A DNA stretch of 64,000 nt from Doryteuthis pealeii. Lineage: Eukaryota; Mollusca; Cephalopoda; Myopsida; Loliginidae. Positions within the stretch are counted from its first letter, which is position 1. Every line of letters begins with the position of its first letter. The position numbers and the translations under genes are program-made. Shown one piece after another: positions 11,765-22,574 of the stretch. The notes beneath the pieces are model-generated. The model saw nothing but the letters and a program-made list of their open reading frames with translations, was not told where the DNA came from and did no database searches. The stretch spans positions 53,242,327-53,306,326 of the forward strand of contig CM042157.1 of the NCBI GenBank assembly GCA_023376005.1. The letters run 5' to 3'.

Positions 11765-12175
11765 GTAGTTTTCCACTGAAGTCTGAGTGACAACACGTCT
11801 CCAGGACTCTTCTAAGTAGCTTATCTTTAACAACACTCTGATCTAGATGGTCTCAATTCTTCTTCTGATAACGCCCCCCCCCAATCAGTCTCTTTCCCCG
11901 GCCTTTGGATGACTGTTCCAGTGGCATGAACTACAATTGGTATCACTGTCACTTTCATGTTCCACAGCCTTTTTTCATTTTCTAGGGCAGATTCTGGTTT
12001 GTGCTTCTACCATTTGTTGGTAGAATCAAATATTAATCTCTTGCACAATTTCCCATAGATCACCATTCCTACCCAGTCATGCCTACTCTTTTAGTCCAGT
12101 TTGCTGCAATCGTTTATTATGTGATTGACTGTTTCATTTCTATCATCACATGACCTATATTTACTATTATTGCGA
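11765..12175 (-). pseudogene. non-LTR retrotransposon ORF2 C-terminal fragment
   Basis: The minus strand translates, with breaks, to a stretch containing DWVGMVIYGKLCKRLIFDST, then a KWYKH box, then LWNMKVTVIPIVVHATGTV, then RRVLET. These are familiar boxes from the C-terminal part of a widespread metazoan LINE reverse-transcriptase polyprotein (IHW..LC..-KWY.H-..LWNMKV.VIPIV). The homologous region is also present, rearranged, at 53325-53757. Frameshifts and a poly-C run near 11873 show it is dead. LINE clade not assigned. Confidence 0.75.
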
Positions 12176-12179
12176 GTAT

Positions 12180-12925
12180 TATCAATTTTTGGTCATAAAC
12201 CAATTCTTTCTTAGTGGGTGGGGAAGGAAAAGAAATATGACTGATAGCTAAATTGTAGCTAGTTGAAGACAATTTTAGGATTTTAATTATTACTATTGAC
12301 CAATTTGTAATTTTGGAACTTTATTGTAACTGTTCTGTAAAAAAAATGAAACAAATGGCTGAAACTTATCTGGATTGTGAATATAAATTATATTTAATTC
12401 TTTTGTACATTACTGCAGAATTAAGAAAAAATAAATTTTGTGCTATTCTGGACAAGCACCCTAAGAGTTTATAAAGACATTTTTTTAAAAGTAAATTGAA
12501 TTAAATTGTAAATAATAAAATCTGGTAAGTTTTACTCTTAAGTACTTCAGATTGTACACGTTACCTATTGTGTATGATGGTGTTGTTACATATGCCTATC
12601 GCTCAACGCTATACAGCGCTTCCATCAGAGATACCAAAGAGAGTTAAGAGACATGTATACAAACATTTGGCAATAAACAACAATAAAGCATGGTATTATT
12701 TTAGAACATAACATTTAATTCGAGGTTTAAAATCTTTGGGAGTCCTAATACGACTGCCGACAGGCTAGAGTTTTTTAATGTCCTTTTGGTTGAATTTCTT
12801 ATTCAAAATCAATATATAATGTTCATAACGAAAGAAGTTACACTTATCTTTTTTATACGGGTGATTCATTTTCCGTGGTTATAATTATTCCGGTATTAAT
12901 TCCTTTATCTGGCATTTTCATTGTG
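12180..12925. other. no recognisable gene or element
   Basis: AT-rich sequence without a supported ORF or repeat partner in this window. A short GC-containing patch (12595-12650, ATCGCTCAACGCTATACAGC) precedes the CpG-rich block downstream. Confidence 0.5.
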
Positions 12926-12929
12926 ATAA

Positions 12930-13215
12930 CTTTGTTTCGGGAGACATTCTTCGTCTTCCCTCCCCCACGAGATGTTCATTCATCGGTCCTCTGGTTTACA
13001 CTGCCCAAGACTGACAACAGGGATCACTTTCCCTTCCTCTAAATCGTGACGTCACCTGTATCGGTATGTTTGGCCTACGTAGGTAAAGCAACGAGGGTAG
13101 TATCAGGCGTTCGTTCCGTGTGCCTTCCTCTTCTTAGCTATGCCGGCTAGGGCCATGAGTAAGCGAAATTTTTAGGGTCACAATCTGGGACTCCCCCCCC
13201 CTCTCCTGGCGTCAT
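12930..13215. promoter_or_regulatory. CpG-rich block, candidate promoter / untranslated first exon
   Basis: About 285 bases have clearly higher G+C and many CpG dinucleotides (roughly 17 by eye) in a window where CpG is otherwise sparse. It contains TGACGTCA, a polypyrimidine stretch, two out-of-context ATGs near 13141-13157, and a plausible splice donor CATGA/GTAAGC at 13158/13159. These are traits of an animal promoter with a short 5' exon. It lies ~20 kb upstream of the only host coding exon on the same strand. The regulatory role and the link to that exon are inference; it could instead be an island of old transposon or an unrelated gene start. Confidence 0.4.
13047..13054. promoter_or_regulatory. 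CRE-like palindrome TGACGTCA
   Basis: A perfect cAMP-response element consensus (bound by CREB/ATF bZIP factors in animals) embedded in the CpG-rich block. A single 8-mer can occur by chance, but it contains a central CpG and sits in the most CpG-dense stretch of the window. Confidence 0.45.
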
Positions 13216-14190
13216 CACGTCTCTCAGAATATTCCAAAAGTTCTATGATTTGATGGAACGTAACAGTGTCAAATGCACTCCTTATGACCAGGATTGCAAG
13301 CTGAAAACTATACTCTGCATCCTTTGAATACCAGGACATTAGAAACATGATACTTCAATTTATGAATTATTCAATGATAGTTTGATTAAAGACAAATACT
13401 GTAGATCTCTTTTCCATAGATTTTTTCACAATTCCTGAAAGTGAGTTTATTTGAGTTTGGTAATCAAAAAACAAAGAAAAATTTCTTCTTATTTTCTTAT
13501 TGCCAATTTCTTCAAATCCAGTTTTAATCTACTATATAAATAGCAATTTGTCTATATCTGTGTATCACTGTTTGACACCTACACCAGTAAACTGATCATG
13601 ATAAAACTTTACACACATGTCAAGCTAATATTCAGGAACAGGACTAGATAATTAGATTTCAATAAGAGTAAATAATTAAACTCTTGGGGACTTTACAATG
13701 GAGGAGGAAAGAGAGGACATTTCACTGAAAGGGGGAAGAGAAGATACTACAACTGTTAAACACTCCCACCCACCACTCTCTTTCCTATTCTTATACATAA
13801 GTTTGTTGAATAAGTTTGATACTCTTTAAGCTCAAACTTCCCTGGATGGAAGAAAGATGATGTCTCTAACAGCTATTGATAGTTCCACACAAAAATTGAT
13901 CTGCCATAAACATAGGCAAAGGCTGCTATTTAAAAATCCAGTATGGGCACCTAGTTTCACTAGCATTTTCAGGTGCACTCATGGAAACTGGGAATAACTC
14001 CACTTTTCCTGGGTATTACCATGGACTGCATCTAGTGTCATAATAAAAATAGCTAATGAATAACCATGATTAGAAAACAACAAATTATTGTATTTATACA
14101 ATTCTTCTTAGTTGATTATTTTAGAAATTTGAGTAGTTATTTTTTCTATTGATAGTTTTTTAAAATTTTTGGATTGTCACCTGTCGTATT
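13216..14190. other. no gene recognised; low-copy AT-rich sequence
   Basis: No supported exon. Around 13530-13700 the text (TATATAAATAGCAATTTGTC, then AAAACTTTACACACATGTCA) has the look of a degraded transposable-element end, but no partner was found within the window. Confidence 0.4.
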
Positions 14191-14204
14191 CTTTTAGTTT
14201 CTAT

Positions 14205-14614
14205 TATAATCTATGATCAAATATCTTAGTCTTATATACTCAAACAAGAACAACAACCACTGTGAAACATGTCAAACACCCCTGACAGTCAAACACTTAT
14301 TGATGGAATGCAGATTTTTTGCTCACATCAGAAAACATTATTTTAAAGCAAACAATATGAAGGACCTATTTGAAAATGTTAACATAGAGGATATTTTCTC
14401 CTTTTTGAGGGAAATAAAATTATACCATAGAATATAGACATGAAACAAATCAATGGCATACAGTATGATTCCCAATAATGCTAACACATTGTTAAAACCA
14501 ATTACTAAATGTATATATATGAATACACAATATGTATAACAACCCAACCGCTAGGCATGATATAACCCTGGACGGGTTGATATGCCGTTAAAATTAATAA
14601 ACCAATAAACCAAC
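14205..14614 (+). pseudogene. LINE 3' end: RNase-H-side zinc-knuckle tail plus 3' UTR
   Basis: The open frame 14213-14437 (74 codons) carries CETCQTPLTVKHLLMEC, a C-x2-C-x7-H-x4-C motif at residues 17-33, followed by an F..IR..YF...N.KDLF block. This is the usual C-terminal end of LINE polyproteins that carry an RNase H domain (I/Jockey/Nimb-like). The upstream catalytic domains are missing (5' truncation). The 3' UTR ends CCTGGACGGGTTGATATGCC followed by an A-rich AATAAACCAATAAACCAAC tail. The same tail occurs on many SINE-like copies in the window, pointing to this LINE as the likely mobilising partner. Confidence 0.8.
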
Positions 14615-14829
14615 AAGTCTAATTGCTATTTCGAACATTTTGACCTGGCAAACTTTTCAAAACAACCATCCCTATTGTTGACTATTCCTTTAGTAAAGAG
14701 AAAACAGGGCATTTCTTTCTGTCTTTTATTTGAGCTTCCTCTCTTTCTTTCTCAAAGAGTGTCACCAACCTTGCACTCTCCCTGTTGTGATTTGAAAGAG
14801 TGCTGAAAATAGAACCTTACAATAATATA

Positions 14830-15000
14830 TAATACTAGCAAAAGTACCCGGTCTATGACCGGACGAAAACATTTTTAGGAACATCAGGGAGTGTTCCTAA
14901 AAAGGGTATGACATTAAAGTGCATCCAATGGTGAAGTTCTAATTCTGGGTCTCTCGGAAGTGTGGAATTCTCCTTCATTGCCATTTTAGGAACCCATCTA
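14830..15000 (+). repeat. dispersed SINE-like repeat
   Basis: Begins ACTAGCAAAAGTACCCGGTC. It includes a 'GGTATGACATTAAAGTGCATC' block and TCTCCTTCATTGCCATTT, also seen at 32540-32610 and, inverted, around 8040-8080 and 28480-28530 (AATGGCAATAAA). No ORF. Confidence 0.55.
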
Positions 15001-15146
15001 TGGATTGAATAGATTAAAAATGAGTTGTTATTAGAACAAAAATTATTCGTTTATTGGATATTTAATGTTAAACAAAGCTAACAGTTTGTGTATTATAATA
15101 TTAGATTATTTAGATATTTACATTTTTTAAATATTAATAACATCCC

Positions 15147-15280
15147 ATTGTGGTGTAAGGGTCTGCAAGTTAGACTCACATTATTACTGAATAGCGATTT
15201 TAATACTCGCTAGATGCCCTTTGCTTTTGATCTTGTACCATATCCTACCTGTGACGAACAGGTTGGGTAAAGAAAATGAG
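15147..15280 (+). mobile_element. tRNA-derived SINE family 1, copy a
   Basis: The head CCATTGTGGTGTAAGGGTCT resembles a pol III A-box region (GGTGTAATGGTTAGC in better copies), followed after ~35 bases by a weak B-box (TTTAATACTCGC). The body CTTGTACCATATCCTACCTG and 'GACGAACAGGTTGGGTAAA' matches, inverted, 54735-54800. A second head follows immediately at 15282. Confidence 0.65.
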
Positions 15281-15281
15281 G

Positions 15282-15395
15282 TCCCATCATTGTGTAATGG
15301 TTAGCAAGGTAGTCTCGTAAATCCATTACTACTGAATAGTGAGTTCAATCTTTGCTGGATGTCACATACTTATGGAATTGTGTCTAATAATATTG
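15282..15395 (+). mobile_element. tRNA-derived SINE family 1, copy b
   Basis: CCATCATTGTGTAATGGTTA (A-box region) and GTGAGTTCAATCTTTGCTGG (B-box region) are spaced as in a tRNA. The copy is cut off at 15395, exactly where the hAT element's target duplication begins, so the hAT element inserted into this SINE. Confidence 0.75.
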
Positions 15396-15403
15396 ACATT
15401 TTA

Positions 15404-17235
15404 TAAGGACTGGCAAAAAATTCAGCTTCTACGAGTTTTAAAAGCGAATTAAAAATAATTAAATCTATTATTTAAGATCAAACTTTGTTTAAATCGATAA
15501 GTAGTAACATAATGACCATCATTAAAAAAGAAAAATATTATTACAATATGCAATTTATTTTTAATACATTTTATACATTAAAAATCGTCTGAATTTCAAC
15601 AAAAAGTTACGTTGAATTTATTTTGATTTATCGTGTTCAATAATGGCTTTAAAATATTTTTAAAATACTTATAAACATTTCTTTTTAGAAATAAGTAAGG
15701 CGTTACTTTAAAATCATATTCATTAAATGTTACTGAAATTTTTCACACTCGTTTTAACTTTTAACCAGGGAAAATCCGTTTTTTGTATGTAAAAAAATCA
15801 AAAATATATTTAGTTTCATTGAAAATAAAATTTGCATATTATTTACGTTTCGTGTATGGTATTCCATAATTGCCATAATATTTTAAATTTTTTTGTGTTG
15901 TTTGATTGACGTAAAACCCGGTTTTTGACAAAATGAATTTAGCTTTTTTTCCTACAGAAAATAATTTACCAAAAATCAGGGAATTATCGGATTTTTATGA
16001 AATGTTCAGTGTTGATTAATCAATGTATGAACTTTATAATTCATTATTTATTTTATTTCAAAACTTTCTCATTTTGTTTTAGGTCACTTAATTTTGACCC
16101 CCCCCCTCTACTTTGTGGATGTAAAATCTCTGCGAGTAAGTCAGTGTTCGATATTTAATTACAGTATAAATAAAAACTTTTTATTTATATAAAGATAAAA
16201 GACCGAAGTTGTGAATAGAAAAAAAATTAAGGGGAATATTCTACGAGAAAATAAATACCGAAAATCGGAAAATAAAATATTAAAACAACATTTAAATAAT
16301 ATTCGGAGATTTCTTTTTTACTCATTTCGATAATTATTTAATTGGCTATTATTTTATAAAAGAAAAAACATCAATTAGAATTTGAATATTTTTAATTAAA
16401 AAGGAATAATGGAATTAAAAATAGTAATAATGAAATGAACTTATCTTAACTTATTAGATATTGAATCTTTTGGTTAAATTACTGACACAAACAATAACTC
16501 TCCTGAATAGGAAGATATTTTATGTTTTTAAAACATAAAACATTGTTTTATGTATTTGGTCTTCCATAGAATTATTGGTCTAACATTATGGTTTTTTTAT
16601 TGAAAATCAATTCAATTGTTTTAAAATATGTGGCTCTTGATATTAAGTTTAAAATGTTATATTTTTAGTTTCTAGAAATAAATATCTATTTAATGCAAAC
16701 CTTACTTTATACTCACGAAGTTATAAGTTTTGAAGAAAAATTCTATTTTCGCAGAAAAAATATCGATATATAATTTTTTTTTTAATAAGATAATAGTCAA
16801 TTAAATAATTATGGAAATGAGTAAAAAAGAAATCTCCTAAAAAAATTATTTTATATTTTTTTTACATTTTATTTTTCGATTTTCGGTACTTATTTTCTCA
16901 TAGAAGCTCCACCGTAAAAATTTTTTTTTTGTTTCTATTCATAACTTCGGTCTTTTATCTCTTTATTTATACTGTAATTAGTATCAAGTTAGGACCAACT
17001 TGAAGCAATGTTACGCCCCCAACATAAGGGGGGTCAAAATTAAGTGACCTGAAAAAAAATGAGAAAGTTTTAAAATAAAATAAATAATGCATTATAAAGA
17101 TCATTCATTGATACATAAACACTGAAAATTTCATTAAAATCCGATAATTCCTTGATTTTTGGTAAATTATTTTCTGTAGGGGGGCTATAGTCATTTTGTC
17201 AAAAACGAATTTTAGCCTCTGTTTGCTAGTCCCTA
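15404..17235. mobile_element. non-autonomous hAT transposon with exact 8-bp TSD
   Basis: The flanks are ACATTTTA (15396-15403) and ACATTTTA (17236-17243), an exact 8-bp target-site duplication. The termini are TAAGGACTGGCAAAAA and, inward from the right, TAGGGACTAGCAAACA. hAT elements make 8-bp duplications and start with YARNG, so the assignment is firm. Long inverted arms (about 15905-16430 against 16750-17220) contain AAAATCAGGGAATTATCGGA and AAAGACCGAAGTTGTGAATA with their inverted partners. There is no transposase ORF. A second copy in opposite orientation is at 45321-46333; fragments are at 9280-10010, 20750-21385 and 49470-49700. Confidence 0.9.
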
Positions 17236-17334
17236 ACATTTTATTAGCAGAATTTAGAATTCATGTTTTTTTGTTTTTTGTTTTTTTTTTTATTAAAAAA
17301 AGTCCCGTATAGAAACTTATAAAAACCTTTTGAT

Positions 17335-17690
17335 ATAATTATTCAGACTCTTATATTTATAGAAAAAAATCGTTTTTTATCTGTTCATTTTTTTTTTTTT
17401 TTTTTTTTTTTTCAGATTTCATGAAATAAAATAAGGGGTAGGGAGCTTGTAAAAATATTTCACCTAATAAATTTTAAGAAAAACCTATTTCAAACATATT
17501 TTCATCAACCGATGAATAATTACCGAAAATTTCGTGAAAATTTGACTATTAGCTGATTTTTCATAGAATGTTTTTAAAAAGCCGACAGTCAACTTGTTTT
17601 TGGCTACTGTAAATTTCAATTGATTTAACGGTGCAAAAAGGTAAACATTGTTTTCGTTTATAATTTTCATTATTTCCGCAAGTTGAAATT
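17335..17690 (+). repeat. dispersed repeat (direct copy 20030-20360)
   Basis: Shared order of blocks: TTATTCAGACYCTTATNTTTATAG, ATAAAATA-GGGG, CACCTAATA, GTGAAAAT..GACTATT, GATTTTTCATAGAATNT, ATTTCA(A/G)TTGATTTAAC-GTGCAAAAA. The minus-strand ORF 17485-17670 is a by-product. A 28-base poly-T run is at 17386-17413. Confidence 0.75.
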
Positions 17691-17694
17691 TTTT

Positions 17695-18540
17695 TTAAGA
17701 AATCATCAGTTGTTTTAATGTTTCTTCTTTTGAATGGTTAAAACATTTTGAAGATAATATTAACCTTTATTCATGTTTCATTGTGTTAAATATAAATCCA
17801 ATTAGCAATTTGAAAATAATAATAGTATGTGGGTTTTTATATCCCCTTTTTTTAATTGCTAAGAATTTGCGATTTTTTTTTTTTTTTTTTTTTTTTTCTG
17901 TACAACATAATATTTAAAAAAAAAACTTGTGAATGGTTTAAATGATTTTTTCTAAAACTTTTTAGTAAGTAAGACAATTTTAAATTCAGTTTTTAATTGC
18001 TTGTTGGGTTAGAAATAAAATGTAACATTGCAATTTTTTTTTTGAGCCCTCCCTAAAACAAATGTAACAAAGAAGCCAACTAAACATTATGTTTCGCGTT
18101 TTAATTTAAATTTCTTTATTCTTCTTTCAAAAACGTTTTAAAAAACTGATTAAAAATGGAATCATATTTCATATGAAAATAATAGTATGTGGGTATCCAC
18201 TTTTTTTTATATCCCTTTTTTTTAATCGCTTGATTATCACAAGGAACATCGAAGAATAGAGAGAGAGAAAAATAAATAAATAAAAAAGTTTACTAAATAT
18301 GTGAGTTGATGCTCCGTTTGGCATTGTTCATGAGTGGGTCAACTTTGCCCATGTCTAGCACCTGCCATCTTTACGTTATGAATTCGGCACAAAATTAGAA
18401 ATCTGATGTATTGTTTCTAATTTTATTTATTTACTCATTTTACATACGTTTACTCTGAGCTTATTACTGAGCTAGTATTATAGATATTTACAATGTTTAG
18501 GATGATTATTAAAATTCCGGAAAAAAACATCTATTTGTTT
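17695..18540. other. no gene recognised; poly-T tracts
   Basis: AT-rich, with a ~24-base poly-T tract near 17874. The string AATAATAGTATGTGGGT occurs twice (17817 and 18178) beside ATATCCC-TTTTTTTAAT, indicating a diverged ~360-bp direct duplication. Confidence 0.45.
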
Positions 18541-18542
18541 TA

Positions 18543-18574
18543 ACACGCTAAATATTAAACAATATTTAGCGTGT
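18543..18574. repeat. perfect 14-bp hairpin
   Basis: ACACGCTAAATATT (18543-18556), loop AAAC, AATATTTAGCGTGT (18561-18574): a perfect inverted repeat with a 4-base loop. No flanking element structure was identified. Confidence 0.8.
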
Positions 18575-18579
18575 AAAAA

Positions 18580-19470
18580 GCATGACACGATCATGATTTA
18601 ATGCGACGATGACGATAACAATAACAATAAGTCCTGCAGTTTGATAGAAATTTAAAAGCCTCTCATAAACTCGGAGATTATACCAATATATATGTTGTTT
18701 TTTTTAATAGGATTGATTTAACTAGTTTGTAGCATTATTTTACTCTTTTAAATGATCAATGAATCAACCTTCTTTTTGAACTTACACTGTTTGATTATAA
18801 ACTCAAATTTATTTACGCTCCCTCTTAAATTTCAACCAATCAAAATCGTCAGACCTGAAGAGTTACTTCACTTGCCAAATGTTGTTATTTTGACTCGTCT
18901 TGATTTACTTAATCTATACTTCGGATTCTGAGCCCATACATTCATAACAATTACTCGTTTAAAGTCCGAATGTGTTTATGTTATTATTTACTTTTTACTT
19001 TTAATTTTGACATGAATTATATAAACTTAAGCACGAACATTTTAAACTTTGTTTCGTTGCCATTATTACAGAATTGTTTTTTTTTTTGTATTAATGTTTT
19101 TGTTTTAGTTTTGATATTAATTTTCTTATGTTAGCATCGGAAAATCAATGTTAAGCATCCATTTATTTTCCATAAAAATTCCATTCAATTCGCAGTTTTT
19201 ATATGATTTTTCTTTTTACCTCTCGATAATAAATCTTGTCATGACAAAATTCTTGATAATCCCATGTCTTTCTGCCGGGTATCATCTTGTCATTGTTTCA
19301 GTTTTTTTTTTTTTTTTTTTTTTTTTTTTGCGTATTAACTTTCATATTCCTTTCTTTTCTTTTCTTTGTTTCTTTCCGTTTTCTCCTTTCTTTTTCTCAT
19401 TTCTTGTTTTCATTTTTGGTTTTTATTTTATTCTTCTCATTTCCTAGCTACGTGCAAAACACGATCTTTT
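18580..19470. other. no gene recognised; T/C-rich low complexity at 19290-19440
   Basis: AT-rich sequence ending in a poly-T run (~29 T, 19301-19329) and a TTTCTTTTC-type pyrimidine-rich stretch. The overlapping 99- and 61-codon ORFs made of Phe/Ser/Leu are translations of that stretch and are rejected. Confidence 0.6.
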
Positions 19471-19474
19471 AATT

Positions 19475-19590
19475 CGCACGGAGATTGTTAAAAAATATTT
19501 TAAAACGTCAATAAAAAAATTGAAAATTAACTTTTTAGTGTTTTATTTTATGTTTAATATAAAGAACAATTTCAAGTTTATGTGTTATAA
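19475..19590 (+). repeat. dispersed repeat (inverse copy 4860-4975)
   Basis: ATTGTTAAAAAATATTTTAA, ACGTCAATAAAAAAATTGAA and 'TCAAGTTTATGTGTTATAA' match 4860-4975 in reverse complement. Confidence 0.75.
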
Positions 19591-19790
19591 AAAAGAAAAA
19601 AGAAATTTCTCTTACATAAAACCTAAATTTTTGCATTTAAAAGTAAAAGTAAAACCCGCCATTTCTTAATCTTTGTTGACATAAATAACGCATCTTGACG
19701 TGTGCACTATTTTTTAGTATGGAGTTTCGTACATATAATCATTTTTCTGAAGCAAAAACAAATTACTAATTTAGCATTTCCTTGATGCCT

Positions 19791-19996
19791 CACGCAGAAA
19801 ATAAAAACATTTAATCACACAAAAGATTGAAAATCTCTTAAAAATTAATTTCTTTAAAAAAAGAAGTTTTTGACAATTTAATAGAATATAGTACATACCA
19901 ATTACAAAAGCAAAAAAAAAGTTTTCAAATATTAATATTGTGACATTTTTTTACATTTTTATTTCCAATTTCATTAATATTTACTAAAAAAAACTA
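19791..19996 (+). repeat. dispersed repeat, copy 2 of 664-880
   Basis: Starts CACGCAGAAAATAAAAACAT and follows 664-880 for about 205 bases with small indels, mainly in homopolymers. It runs directly into the repeat at 20030. Confidence 0.75.
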
Positions 19997-20029
19997 CAGC
20001 GTTGTACGTTATACAATTTCACTGATATA

Positions 20030-20360
20030 GTTATTCAGACCCTTATCTTTATAGAAAAAAAGTACAACATTTTTCTGATGCGTCATTTTTTTTTTATCTC
20101 ATAAAATAAAATAGGGGGGGATAGACCTCGTAAAAAATATTTCCCCTAATATATTTCAGAAAAAAAAAAACTATTCCAGATATATTTACATCCAAAGGCA
20201 AACATTTATTGAAATTTTTGTGAAAATCAGACTATTGATTTTTCATAGAATTTAAAAAAAAAAACCTTATTGTAACTTGTTTTTAGCTACGTTAAATTTC
20301 AGTTGATTTAACAGTGCAAAAATGAAAATATTGTTTTTCAATCATAAGTTTCAGTAAAAC
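20030..20360 (+). repeat. dispersed repeat, copy 2 of 17335-17690
   Basis: Same block order as 17335-17690, from TATTCAGACCCTTATCTTTA to 'TTGATTTAACAGTGCAAAAA'. It ends close to a (CTAT)n run at ~20370. Confidence 0.75.
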
Positions 20361-20364
20361 TCTC

Positions 20365-20745
20365 CATCTTCATATCTATCTATCTGTCTATCTATCTATC
20401 TATTAAATACTAAGATTTAGTTTTATTATGATGAATTACGATAAATAAACAAGAATTAATCTATTAAATACTATTCTTTTATTACGACAAATTATGATAA
20501 ATGAACAAGAATTATGTCAAATTATGATAAATAAACACGAATTACAACAAATTTCTATAATTAAACGAGAATTAAGACAAAAAGGAGTCCCCCCCCAAAA
20601 AAAAATACATTTAGCGCCCTAAGTTGGTTGTTTTCTTTCAAGTAACACCGCTGAAACGAGATAGCTGGGGTCGTTATTTTCAAATTCACCGGTCAGCAAT
20701 TTCGGAGGCAGGGGACCGGGATGCACTTCCTCATAAATTACCTCA
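20365..20745 (+). mobile_element. minisatellite-type element module, copy 1 (without the 28-bp array)
   Basis: Order: (CTAT)n run, several copies of a ~30-bp unit (AAACAAGAATTACGACAAAT-like, 20440-20585), a C/A homopolymer, then a conserved ~150-bp block CGCCCTAAGTTGGTTGTTTT ... GATAGCTGGGG ... CTTCCTCATAAATTAC. The same order occurs at 26545-26925, where the ~28-bp minisatellite follows directly. Here the array is absent and hAT-related sequence follows instead. The layout (terminal module plus internal tandem repeats) recalls Helitron/pearl-type non-autonomous elements of molluscs, by analogy only. Confidence 0.7.
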
Positions 20746-20749
20746 ATTA

Positions 20750-21385
20750 ATTTTTTTAATTAAAAATATTGATAAAGAAATGAATTTACCTTTCTTTTAA
20801 ATTTCAATCAAACTAATTCAATGGAAATAGATCGAAATTCTTTAAAATAAATATTGCCATTGTTGGCTACCATAGCAGAAATGATTAATCATACCTAATT
20901 AATAGATAAAATTCATTTAAAATAAGAAACGTTTAATTTTAAGTTTCAAATTTCACACTTTTAGATTCTAAAAACAAATATTTATTTAATAACTACTTTA
21001 GTTTATTATTGTTATCTAATAATTTTTGTAGAAAACTCTATTTAAAATTTAGCCTCCCCCACTTTAAACAGAACAAATATCAATGTATGATTTTTTCTTT
21101 TATAAGATAATAGCCAATTGAATTAATTATTGAAAAGAGTAAAAAAAAGATGTCCAAAAATTATTTTTTTATTTTGCATTTAATTTTCCAATTTTTGGTA
21201 CTTATTTTCAATTTAAAAAAACTTATTTTCTCTTAAAAAAATTTTTTTTTTCTTCTATTCGGACTTTTATCTTTTTATTTTTACTGTAATTAGTTTCAGC
21301 TTTATATAATCCCACTGATATTTTGCGCCTTAAAAATAAGGGGTGGGGGGTCAAAGTTTAAGTGACCTGAAAAGTTCTTAGTAAA
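20750..21385. mobile_element. degraded hAT-family MITE fragment
   Basis: Shares 'TTTACCTTTCTTTTAAATTTC' and AAAATTCTTTAAAATAAATA with 9300-9380. Later it shares 'GGACTTTTATCTTTTTATTT', 'ACTGTAATTAGTTTCA' and AAGTGACCTGAAAA with the right arm of the hAT element at 15404-17235. Neither terminus is preserved. Confidence 0.65.
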
Positions 21386-21829
21386 AAAAGAAAAGAAAAA
21401 AAAAAAAAGGAAGTGGTGACTTAATTTTAAAAGAATCTGCTTATTTATTTATCATTAGAATTACGATAAATAACAAATTTTCTTATTCAAGTTACGTACA
21501 TTAGAATCATTTTTATTTTATGTTTGTTTCGTGTTTAATAAACATGAAAGAAACAAAGCTCAAACACTGTTTACATACGAAATGTTAAGTTAAACTTTTT
21601 CATATAATTTATTCAACTATATTGTATTTTTATTTTAAAAATTTTGTTATTGTTATTACAACTATATGTTTACTTATTTACAAAATAAGTAGTTATATAA
21701 TTTAACTACCCATTTTTGTAAAAAGCTTTTTTTTCTAAAACTTTTTTGTATAGATGAAAAAATTAAATACTGATTAAAAAAAAAAGTTGAGTTATTATTA
21801 AATGTTTTTGCTTATTATTGTTATTTACT

Positions 21830-22160
21830 TCGCTGTAAAAAATAATTCAATCGATAAAACCAGATCTTTCTTACCAAATAAATATTTGTAAATTAGATTA
21901 TTTCATTTCATTTCTAACTAAATTAATATTTTAAGACAGGAATAAAAAGATTGCGATATCAATAAGATTTGATTTTTCATTAAAACATACTTTTGCTGTC
22001 TGAAGCAAAATAATTTTTTTCTAACTCGCTATAAAAAATAATTCAATGGATAAAGACTCATACAAATTATATATTGAGAAAAATTATTTTCTCTTCTTTC
22101 CAACAATATGGATATTTTTAAGATTGGACTATAAATAGGCGATAAATTCCGAGCTGAACG
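21830..22160 (+). repeat. short units of the ~600-bp repeat family
   Basis: The landmark GCTGTAAAAAATAATTCAAT at ~21832 recurs as GCTATAAAAAATAATTCAAT at ~22029, only ~197 bases apart. The central part of the unit (GAATATTGATAAAGATTA region) is missing between them. Compare 2331-3730. Confidence 0.75.
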
Positions 22161-22574
22161 GCTTAAGACTGCAAAATTTATTCACTAAAATTGAATTTCA
22201 TGCTGGTAATCGCTGTAACAAAAAGTCAGGCAGGGGACAATATTTTATCATCAGCAGGAGTTGGTATATGGACAGTTTCGCAAATTGGGTGATTTTGGTT
22301 TAATTAATTAATTATATCTCTTAATCAGTAAAAATCAATAACCAATTTTGGCGTGTTTCTTATTTAAAAGGTTATCAATATGTATGCAAGATTTTGAATC
22401 AGTGACCTCCCGTTTTGAACATACGTCGACACGTACATACCAAAAACTTATATATATGTATATATAAAAAGTAATTGAATTAAAATTAAAAAAAAAAAAA
22501 AAACTTACCAAAGAGAATTTTGAATGTCTATTTTTTTTTTTTTGTACGTAAGTTTAAAAATGAAACTGATAGAT

